A model generated the notes under the pieces. It did not search any database. It was given only the letters and a program-made list of their open reading frames with translations, and had not been told where the DNA came from. This document shows, one piece after another, positions 44,611 to 53,630 of a stretch of 64,000 nucleotides of DNA. This DNA comes from Calendula officinalis. Taxonomy: Eukaryota > Streptophyta > Magnoliopsida > Asterales > Asteraceae. Position numbers and translations under genes: made by a program. The stretch is taken from assembly GCA_963853835.1 (NCBI GenBank), contig OY970824.1, positions 71,062,372-71,126,371 on the forward strand. Direction: 5' to 3'. Position 1 is the first letter of the stretch; every line of letters starts with the position of its first letter.

Positions 44611-47437
44611 GAGGGGGAGAATTTTTATATTCACTTGTCGAGGGGGAGCATAACTGATTTTATGATTTATGAAACTCAACTGTTGAGGGGGAGCATCCTT
44701 TCAGAACTGCTGACCAATTTGCCAGTGCTCCCTTCAAATTTTTCTTAATTATCAATATGTAGTATCAATTTTTGTAATATCCGTAAACGATCTCTTTACC
44801 AATTTCAGTTGGTACTGATAGCATCTGTTTATTACAAATCTTCCTACTCTATATTGCTAATAAATTCTTTTATTTTCCTCAAACAGTTTTTCAACCTCTT
44901 ACATATTTACAATCTCACAAGGTTATCAATGTTGAGTATTAGCTTTTGTAATATCCGTAAACGATCTCTTTACCAGTCTAGGTTGGTACTGATTGCATCT
45001 GTTTATTACAAATTCTCTTATTTCTCATTGCTACCTTTGTGTTACTTCATTGTCAAAATTTTCAAATGTAAATCGTTTTTTCTCATTTTTCATACAAATT
45101 TCATTTTCCAAATCTTTGAAGTTCTCTGCTGCCACACAACCAGGCACACATCAATACTCAATTAAAATTTGTCACTCAAATTGAGTTGCTGACATCGTAT
45201 TTTTATCAATTCTTTATTATTCAGTGATGATCAACATTCCAAAATTTTCATCTCACTTTGTGCTCACAAGGATGTGTTCACAACGTAGGATACAAATTTT
45301 TGTCATATTCGTAAATGATCTCCTTACTAATCTCGATTAGTAAAGATTGCATCTGTTTATGACAAATTTTCGTCTCTTGCGTTGTGGCTCAATTTTTCAA
45401 AAATCTGATTTTGCACATAATTTTTTTTAAAATGACTTGTTTGCAACACTCAACACAATTTGCTGTTAAATTCGTCGATCTCTTTACTGATTTCAATCAG
45501 TACTGATTGCATCTGTTTTTAACACCATCTTGAATTGATTGTTCTTACTAATTTTTCAAACGATTTTTATACTTAAACGATTAGTGGAGAAATCATTTTT
45601 CATTTTCTCCATACTGTTCAGATTCAACTCTCTCACACACAAAATCATTTTTAATGCACCGTTAGATCATTGATCTTTGTATATCCGTCGATCTCTTCTC
45701 TGCACATGTTCAGAGAAGATTGCATCTTTGTAAGTGGTATACTTCACTGATCTTTGATATAACCAAACAAATTGATCTCTTTTAAATCTCAAATATTTGA
45801 TTAACCATGTCTTTAATCATCGTGTTCGTCATATCCGTAAACGATCTCTTTACTGAAATTTTTCAGTAAAGATTGCATCTGTTTATGACTTCACGTGATT
45901 ATTGATATTGTTATTCTTCATTTTTCAAATATTTTTCTCCAAGATATTTAGATCAAAACAATTTTTCAGTGGTCACTTCATGAGTACTATATGTTTCTGG
46001 TTCTCGAGTCTGAAGCTATCATGTCTTGGCTCTCGATTTACACCGACACACAATTTCCTCTCTCCGTTTCCACAACGTAACTATTCAGCTTTATCATGAG
46101 GACCCTGGTCATGATCCTCATGAGGGGGAGAAAAGAGCAAGAAATAGTTCAAATATCGGATTTATAACTGAACAACATCAAAAAGAATTACAAACATCCC
46201 ATCAAAGAAGAAAATTTATAACTCATGTACTCAGATCAAATGCAAAATCAAGTGAGAATCAATATATTAAACAGAAAATCAAGTCAAGAAGAATATTGAA
46301 ATCTCTCTCGAAATCTCAACCACATCTATCCAAAACTTTAACCGTACAAATCATTCCTTTCAAATTCTCTATCATCACAATCCGAACCTTAACCGTTCAA
46401 ATCATTTTTTACAAAACTCAAAACATAATTATCCTGTCCTCACAAAACCTCTATCACAAAATCCAAAACAAAATCTCCAATAGCCAAAATCCCAGACAAA
46501 TCCTTCCAAATTGACATTCCATTACCAGAACTTTTAACCTTAAATGAGACATTTTTTTTGGAACTTTCTTACACCAACTAATTCAACGAAAAATGTTCCT
46601 TTGAGTGTTTGAAACTTCGAAGTTCTGTAACGGAAATTATAATTGCTTCTACTGCCACTCAGATGTTATCATTGAAAAGCGAAACCTAGAAATGTTAATT
46701 ACAGCCTTTGAGAAAGAATTGAAATGATCAAACGTAATTCACCATCTTGAAGTACATCTGAGAATACATGAACATTGTAGCTTGCCCATCTTTTCACAAG
46801 GTTACGCAATCCTCCATCAACATTTGATCAGATCAAGGATTTGAAATGTGATCTTGAACTTACTTCATACGTGAGAAGGAGAGCAACGGGCCAATAGAAG
46901 CAACTGAAGACGGAAGACTGGGATGGAGTGCATCAAGCACAAAATGGGGGAGATTGTTAGGCTAGTTCTGTGCTTAAATGTGTAATTAGGCTTAATTAAA
47001 CTAGTTAGTGTTGATTAGTGAGAGGAGGTATAAATAGGTGAGATTAAGGCTAATGATTATTTAATCCAACTCCCGTGAGAAAATAATTGTTTGTTTGAGG
47101 GGGAGCGTAACCGTTATCAACATGTTACCTCAACAACAATTATCAAACATCATAGATCAACATAAATCCACAAACTTCAAGAAAAGACTGCCGCTGCTAA
47201 TCTCTCTATTAATACGGGTCTTATTTTTAGTCGATCTATATGTATCTTCAAAGTAAAGTCTTCAAAATACTTCTTGTGGTTGAAAAGCTACAAGAAGTAT
47301 TCGTTTTCACAGGTTAACAAAGCTCAAGCTGATCCTGATACATCATCATTCAACGAAAAATCTTCCAGGTGCAGCTTTAGCTAAAGATGAAGACTTCGAA
47401 GATACGCTTCCCAGACCATTGTTACAAAGGGGGAGAT
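44611..47437 (+). repeat. retroelement 2, seven G-rich purine tracts
   Basis: GGGGGAG tracts lie at about 44611, 44640, 44685, 46122, 46945, 47097 and, as the functional polypurine tract, 47426-47437. The first three cluster just after the ORF. The fourth reads CATGAGGGGGAGAAAA and the sixth TTTGAGGGGGAGCGTAA; both contexts recur in the same order in retroelement 1. Confidence 0.85.
44771..45889 (+). ncRNA. array of six roughly 65-nt covarying hairpin modules
   Basis: Units lie at 44771-44838, 44945-45012, 45299-45366, 45464-45524, 45675-45735 and 45828-45889. Each contains a conserved left block (ATATCCGTAAACGATC or a shortened form), an inner hairpin, and a conserved right block (GATTGCATCTGTTTA). 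Inner stems differ but stay paired: TACCAA/TTGGTA, TACCA/TGGTA, TTACTAAT/ATTAGTAA, TACTGATT/AATCAGTA, TCTTCTCTG/CAGAGAAGA, TCTTTACTGAAA/TTTCAGTAAAGA. Outer arms also covary: TTGTAATA/TATTACAA, TTGTCATA/TATGACAA, TGTTAAA/TTTAACA. Open frames crossing this region (for example 44809-45165) have no protein character. I know no named RNA family with this consensus. Confidence 0.75.
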
Positions 47438-47732
47438 TGTTGGGTCATATTTAGTTGTAATCAATAGTCTAGGGACTAGTTATGTAACATTGTACATTAG
47501 TTTAGGATTAGTCTTAGGACTAATTAGACAATTAGGGAGATGGTATATATGGACCATGTGTAATCTCTAATTGTAACTTTTGCACAATTATCATTTCAAT
47601 TTCTCTGCATTTGTTCTCTCTCCTTCTCTCTACCTTTCTCTCTCTAAAACCCTAATTTGTTCTTCATCTTTCTCACCAAAATCATCATCTAACACCACCT
47701 AATGGATTGAATCTGTTATATTGTGCTTTTCA
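47438..47732 (+). repeat. retroelement 2, 3' LTR
   Basis: 295 bp, identical to the 5' LTR except one base by eye. It is preceded by AAAGGGGGAGAT and followed by the CTATC duplication. Confidence 0.93.
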
Positions 47733-47749
47733 CTATCGTTTCGTGTTTT

Positions 47750-48200
47750 TGAGTAACACGACACGACACGAATTCGTTCAATACGAAAACAACACGACAC
47801 GAAGTCGTGTTTTATTCTGCTAACACGATCACGACACGATTAAAAAATGACAAACACGACAACACGAGATAAATAATAAATATATCTAATTTCTTACTTA
47901 TTACATGTTAAAAACACAACAAAAATATAACATAAATTTCTAAATATCCCAAAATCATAACTATCGTGTCAATTTCGTGTTAATCTCTGAACACGACACG
48001 ACTTCGTGTTTGTTTTACACGACACGAACACGAAGTTAAAAACACGACAAAAATATAACATAAATTTCTAAATTTCCCAAAATCATAACTATCGTGTCAA
48101 TTTCGTGTTAATCTCTGAACACGAACACAACACGACACGACTTCGTGTTTGTTTTACACGACACAAGTACGACACAAACACAAATTCAAATTTTGATTTC
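47750..48200. repeat. ACACGACACGA subterminal repeats
   Basis: Dozens of short overlapping copies of ACACGACACG and its complement, with a tandem pair of a roughly 115-bp segment (AAAAATATAACATAAATTTC...). They form the right arm of the hAT-like MITE. Confidence 0.75.
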
Positions 48201-48260
48201 GTCCCAATTTCCTTTCGTTTCGTGTATTTTTATCGTGTAGTGTCAGGTTTTGACAGCCTT

Positions 48261-48702
48261 TGTTAAATATATATTGTAAATGATATGAAAAATGAAACAA
48301 AATCAAGTAAAATCAACTTAATTAGTTAAAACATGACCAAATTAATACTCCTATTCGGATTAACCGCATTTAAACTTGCATTTAAATCCTTAACCAATTT
48401 ATCAAAGAGAAATGATATTTCTTTTTATCTTTTTTTTCCTACTTATATTTTTTTCCACTAATTTTCTTTTTATTATATTATACTTTGATTTTTGACATTT
48501 ATTATGATCAAGTTGATGGCACATAAATAAACACAAATGATAGAAATCAATATCATTTATCTTTACTAAATGAATTATAATAAAAAATCATTATTACAAT
48601 GTAACGTTCTGCTTCTTCTAAATCTACGAATAAAACCTTTCTTATTAATTTTTGAAATAAAAAGCATATCCGAACTAAAAAATATAAATGGAACACAATT
48701 CT
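48261..48702. other. 3' flank of the aspartic protease gene
   Basis: AT-rich spacer; no gene or element recognised. Confidence 0.5.
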
Positions 48703-50082
48703 TTACTTGCAAATCTGCTTCTTGAACCCAAGCCTACCCTTTGCCAAATCATACTCCAGGTATATATTCTGTTGTTGATAGTTTCCTATGATTATTGATG
48801 GCCCGACTGCAGAACCCGACCCGGTTAAATCACTTGAAACAATCGTCATACACACCACATCGGAATCACCCAAAAATGAGAAATAATCGGCCAACGGTAG
48901 TGATAATTTTGCACCGCCTTTGAAATGAAACATTAAATCGGGAAACTCAACCGGTTTATCGCTAATATTAAAACACGGTCGCAAACCGGTACCCGTTTCC
49001 ACGTCAGCAGCTCGTTTGTACTTTGACATTTGACTTTCAAACTCTTTTGCCACAAGATTGTACACGTGGCCGTCCATGAACGTGAAAGTTGTGCCGGAAT
49101 CGATGATGGTACCGCCGTTGCCGTCAGTTCCCGGTACAAGATAACCGTACGGGATTTTCACGCTTTTGCCGCCGACGGTGATTTTCCGGAGGTTTATGTA
49201 GTAGTATTCCTTGAATGCCGACCGGGAACTTACCGGGTTCTTGTGGAACTTCGTGTAGCTGATCCCAGCATCTCCGGTGCCGGAATTTGAAGAATTCCGA
49301 ACAAGAAGCAGCTCACTGCTTACCGGAGCATCGTCAAACCGGTGAGAGACTAAACAATATGAGAACGTTTTTAAACCCATCTGATTGGGTAACGATGCAG
49401 GCCCACGCCCGAACCCGGCTATACCCGATGGTTGTCGGGTCGATAAAATGGAGCACCCGACTACGAAATCAGTCACATCACTTTCAGGGAAATTTAGTGT
49501 CTCTGACAATAGTAACCCAGATGTCGACCCGGAACCGTATTGAAGCATGTAAGCTGGACAAATATCTTTACCATTACACTGAATTGGTTTACTTGACCCG
49601 AAAACCCACCCGCATTTCTTGTTAGTACACCCGATAATCTTAGCAGAGGAGGACAATTTGGGTACAAATTTTGGGATATTGCTCTGATTAACATTGGGGA
49701 AATTACAACCAGAGCATGTATACCGATGAGTACATGGAAACCAAACGAGACTGCTTCCGGTATCCATGACAAATTGCAGTTGTTGAGCGGGTGACCCGAA
49801 ATTGAGAGAAACATAGTATGCGCCATAGCTCTGAGGAAAAAGGGGGATTACAGATTTAACAGAAGAAGTGTTTTCTTTAGGGTTTTTGAGGTGGTGGGCT
49901 CTTGCTAATGAAGAAGACGTAAGGTGATATAAGGTCTGCATCCATGGATGATGATTGGTTTGTGGTTCAGTGTGTTGGTTGGAGATTGGTCCGAGGGAAA
50001 GTGTGAGGGTGTTCTGTGAAGAAGATGAAGGGAAACAGAGGATAGAGATGAGAGAGAGAATGCAGAGGAAATGGAGCGCCAT
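48703..50082 (-). CDS. secreted pepsin-like (A1) aspartic protease
   Basis: The predicted protein has 459 residues and no introns. An N-terminal signal peptide (about 1-22, ending SSSSQ) is followed by a pro-segment. The protease domain starts at about 87 (YYVSLNFGSP). The first catalytic motif is DTGS at 107-110 with the following LVWFPC. A Cys-rich nepenthesin-type insert (CSGCNFP, CTNKKCGW) follows. The flap Tyr is in QYGSGSTSG at about 182, and the second catalytic motif is DSGT at 328-331. The C-terminal IIGNYQQQNIYLEYDLAKGRLGF is typical. It resembles the At4g16563-like group, so it probably acts in the apoplast or cell wall on unknown substrates (family inference). Both catalytic Asp residues are present and no defects are seen. 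Confidence 0.95.
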   Translation of the reverse strand: MALHFLCILSLISILCFPSSSSQNTLTLSLGPISNQHTEPQTNHHPWMQTLYHLTSSSLARAHHLKNPKENTSSVKSVIPLFPQSYGAYYVSLNFGSPAQQLQFVMDTGSSLVWFPCTHRYTCSGCNFPNVNQSNIPKFVPKLSSSAKIIGCTNKKCGWVFGSSKPIQCNGKDICPAYMLQYGSGSTSGLLLSETLNFPESDVTDFVVGCSILSTRQPSGIAGFGRGPASLPNQMGLKTFSYCLVSHRFDDAPVSSELLLVRNSSNSGTGDAGISYTKFHKNPVSSRSAFKEYYYINLRKITVGGKSVKIPYGYLVPGTDGNGGTIIDSGTTFTFMDGHVYNLVAKEFESQMSKYKRAADVETGTGLRPCFNISDKPVEFPDLMFHFKGGAKLSLPLADYFSFLGDSDVVCMTIVSSDLTGSGSAVGPSIIIGNYQQQNIYLEYDLAKGRLGFKKQICK

Positions 50083-51853
50083 TAAAGTGTTTTGTGGGGG
50101 TGAAGGAATTTAATCATGTAAGAAGAGAAATAGATGAATTATTTATGTTAGATCACAGATTTTGTTGGTATTGTTAAATATAGAGGCAGGGGAGAGGTGA
50201 AGATAAGAAATTGGGGACTCACTTTGCCTTCACAGAAAGAGGTGGTTTTATTCCAGTTGTGATGCATTATTATTATTATTATTGTTTAGTATTTATAGAA
50301 TGATAAATCTATTAATAAAATTTAAATACACAGTCTTTGGTTAAACAGAGTGATTTTTATACTACATTTTTTATGATATGTATTACAACTATTATTTAAT
50401 GTGATTGTACTGTTAGCTGCTAAACTTGTACAATATGATATAAACATTAAAATTTATGATGTAAAAATAAATTGCTTTGTTTAAATAATACCCGCATACC
50501 CTTCATGTCAAAGGTAGGACTTAGGAGGATTTTTTTATAGAAAAAAATAGGATACGTTAGAATGCCAAATGGGTACCAAAAGAACCTTACTTTTGAATTG
50601 AATTACTAATTTTATGGGAGTGGTCATTGTGGTAGTATTTCCAAATTCTTGTCGTTATGTTTCTGAATAATTGTACACCTCAAGATTTGGTCACTTTCAG
50701 GCTGAAATAGACAACTCTCATCCACGACCTATGTAACCACCTCCTTTTTCGAGCAAAACTGTAATCGTCGCCGAATCGCTAGAACCCTACCCACACGTCG
50801 CCTCAGGGGTCCCCGGCCATATTCTTAATAGTTTGGCCTGAAATTGAGTTTAAAGTGTTGTTTTTGTGCATTTTTGTGGGTTTTCAGCAACGACATTTTC
50901 AACCCCTCTTGTCGACAATTTGCACCACCTTTTCTACAATAACTTCCTGCCACCAATAACTACCACCGACCGCCTCAAGGGGGTGGTTGAATTATTTATT
51001 TTCTGGCCGGAAATCGAGTTTAAAGGGCTTATTAGCATATATTCGTGGGTTTTCGCAAAAACCTTCCAGCAGGCCGTAACCAGATTTCGTTTATGATCTG
51101 TAACACCAAACTGGTCATATATGCTTATTATAATATGCAGCAATATATTGAATTTCTAGAATCTTTTATACGGTTTATATTAAAGGTAGACTAGACTATA
51201 TCCCTTAATAGACAAAGGTTTCTCCCTCAATTATCACCCAACTCATTTTTAGAATGTTTTTTATGCAAGAAACAAAATCAATAAAACCTAATACAAAATT
51301 TGCAGTCTTCACTTTTAAACCACCGCCATTTCACATGTCATGCCATATTCCAAAATTCGATCGACGTGACATATCTTAGCATGTTTTTCCTCCCAACATA
51401 TGTCATGTTATGTTTAGGTTCATGAACCAAATAGAGAAAAGAGTAGCAGAAATATAATATTGGTTTCAAGCAAGGCAAAAACAAACTAAATGTGCCATTT
51501 TTAACGACATATTAATATTAAAAACTGGTTACATAAGGTGTTTAAAACCAAATAAACATACTTATAAGAAAGACATTATCCAAGTATTTCAAGAAATTTC
51601 AAGATTGAAAGCTCCAATATTTAACCATTAAAATAGAAAAAATACAATAGAATCAAAAGTATCATTTTACGAATCAGTTTGTCATTAGACAAAACTATAT
51701 ACCTATTTCCAAAACCACCGATTTTTTTGTTAAAATATCACTTACAAAATGAGCTTCTACAGTGTTGGTTTTATCTTAAACTTATGTATATATAATTCAA
51801 TTATAAGAATAAATCTACACCGAATTCGGTATGTATTATTCATGACATATCAT
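50083..51853. other. upstream region of the protease gene and intergenic DNA
   Basis: It includes a short TTA repeat near 50263. At 50700-51100 is a less AT-rich patch in which GAGTTTAAAG and GTGGGTTTTC-type blocks occur twice, which looks like a small tandem duplication of unknown origin. No coding region was supported. Confidence 0.45.
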
Positions 51854-52237
51854 CAGTGTTTTAAAACTCGGGTTTGACCGGCCGGTCCAACCGGAATATG
51901 GAAATATGCCGGGCCGAATCGACCGGTTTAAAGTCCATTTATGATCTGCTTTGAACCGGCCGGGTTAACTGTGAACCCCGGTCGGACCGGCCGGTCGAAC
52001 CCGGGTTTTTGTAGTTTTGGTAAATTTTTGTAATATTTTGTTGGAAAAATAATTTTTGTAATTTTTTTAGCTTTTTATAATGTTTGTTTTGAAACTTTTT
52101 AGGATTTTTTTGAATTTATATACCTTTTACATAACTAATTTAACATAAATATTCAATAGCATTGTAATCCGGTTGAACCGGTCCGACTATTTTTAGAGGA
52201 TCGGCCGGTCCGATTCATAATCCGGGTTTTAAAACAT
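51854..52237. mobile_element. foldback/MITE with GTTTTAAAAC termini
   Basis: The left end CAGTGTTTTAAAACTCGGGT and right end CCGGGTTTTAAAACATT are inverted repeats. Several CCGGCCGGTC palindromes follow inside. It is the uninterrupted relative of the split copy at 21474/27883. Target duplication not resolved. Confidence 0.65.
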
Positions 52238-53630
52238 TCCCTTTGTTCTTGTCTTGCTATTTTATTGAATAAACTTTTTTTATACAGAAATTGGACGAAA
52301 CAAACGTTTTTTATTTGTCTAGTGGCCGGTTTTAATTTATGTACAAAATGTGATTCAGTAAACTACACCAAGTTTGTTTGATATAAATGCAGTCAAAGAG
52401 TGCGGTCGTTGTTATAGAGTTTTTTTCCTTCTTTTAATGTAATACATTAATAAATTCTTTTAAAATAAAAAAAAGCTACAAATATTACCTCCAAGATGGA
52501 GATCCAATGTAGACCTACTTACCAAACAAGCAATGCATCAAAGCTAGACCCTAAGCAGCCGTATAAGCCATATAGCCATGAGGTGCATCAAGAAACAAAC
52601 AACAATCACTAATACATAAACGACATTCGATTGAAATACATTCCCAGACATGATAAGTCAATTTAGTCAACAGGAAATTGATTAATTATAAACCAAATCA
52701 TTAATTACAAGACGGTAAATAGACAACTGGAAGTAAGTTAGTGGTCCAATGTCATTGAGTTGCTAGAAAGAGATGGCACAAAACATTTAAAATTTTCGGG
52801 CTTGCAATTTTGTTGAAATCTACTTAAGCTTATGGTTCTTAAATTGATTTTGACAATGATTTTGATTCTATTAAAACCAACAGCAATAGTGATTTGGGCT
52901 GGGTGTCAGCTGGCTTCGGTAAACCTACACCATTGGCACGCCCCATTCGATTCTTGCGTCAGTTTAATATCTTCGGTTTGGAGAAGTGAAAACTGACGCG
53001 GTAGATGGAATTTTAATGTGTATTTGTATTTTGTGTGTGTGTATATATTATGTATATAATATTAAGTAAAATGGTATTATTGGCATGAGTTTGTTAGTTG
53101 AGTGTGAATTGAAGTGACTGACAAAAACTAAAGTGTAATTGGAATATTATGGATGCGGTTCTTGAACAAACGGGGTAGGGGTTGACTTGGAGGCGTTGGA
53201 TGAAAGTTTGCTTGGAGGCATAACATGTCTATTCCTGTAATCCTGTCAATGATAATCCTGCCATGGAGTTTTCATTAAAAAAAGTTGCTTATCGAAACTC
53301 AAGACTAGTTTGCACTCAAACTACAGGGACTGGTATGTAATAACTAAAAATTACAAGGACCTTGTGCCATCTAATTCTTTTTCATTTTTCTTCCCTCCAC
53401 ATCTGCCCGAACACAAAAATTCCCTCCTTCCCCTGGTTTTCTGTTCTCTCTAATATCTCGTCACTTTCGCCCTCCAAACCCTCGCACGCTCTCTCTAAAT
53501 TAAACCCTCAATTATCACAGATCCTTTACTTTCTCTCTCTAAAACCCCCAAAACCTTCTAAACCCTAACTTCAATTCAACAATCATCTGTGAAGTTAGAT
53601 TTTCTAATTTAAAACTTGTAATTTTACAAA
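52238..53630. other. intergenic and E2F upstream region
   Basis: No gene before 53631. The last 250 bp are CT-rich (CTCTCTCTAAA, CCCTCCAAACCC), typical of a plant 5' leader. A fragment at about 53310-53365 resembles the arm of the Mutator-like element (ACAGGGACTGG..., ACAAGGACCTTGTG). Confidence 0.5.

Larger units (their letters stand above)
39889..47732 (+). mobile_element. retroelement 2: gag-only LTR retrotransposon
   Basis: It is a 7.8-kb insertion with a perfect 5-bp duplication, CTATC (39884-39888 and 47733-47737). The 295-bp LTRs (39889-40183 and 47438-47732) differ at one position by eye. The order is 5' LTR, iMet primer site, leader with TTCGGCC array, broken Gag-like ORF, two-hairpin module, purine tracts, six-copy hairpin array, low-complexity AACCGTnCAAA region, polypurine tract and 3' LTR. 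No pol domain is present. Its LTRs are unlike those of retroelement 1, yet the internal plan is the same, so they are sister families of non-autonomous elements. It sits inside a hAT-like MITE. Confidence 0.92.
39866..48260. mobile_element. hAT-like MITE split by retroelement 2
   Basis: The left fragment begins TAGGGTTGTCAAA and runs only to 39888. The right fragment (47738-48260) ends TTTTGACAGCCTT, which read inwards is nearly the same. The right part is full of ACACGACACG-type subterminal repeats, as in hAT elements. Without the insert it would be about 550 bp. An 8-bp target duplication is not clear (GTAAAAAT versus GTTAAATA), so the class is inferred. Confidence 0.55.

Noticed and set aside
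44809..45184. Open frames of 63-118 codons across the hairpin array
   Set aside because: Low-complexity Phe/Ser/Leu-rich frames that cross covarying hairpins; the changes between units keep pairing, not amino acids.
44771..45889. CRISPR array (regular repeats with variable middles)
   Set aside because: Plant nuclear DNA. The spacing is irregular and the variable parts are self-complementary arms, not spacers.
46026..46514. 162-codon open frame in retroelement 2
   Set aside because: Starts at TTG. It consists of repetitive AACCGTnCAAAT-type sequence, and the corresponding region of retroelement 1 (29400-29750) has the repeats but no equivalent protein.
53460..53480. E2F binding site in the E2F gene's own leader (TTTCGCCC)
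   Set aside because: Does not match the TTTSSCGS consensus closely enough to claim autoregulation.
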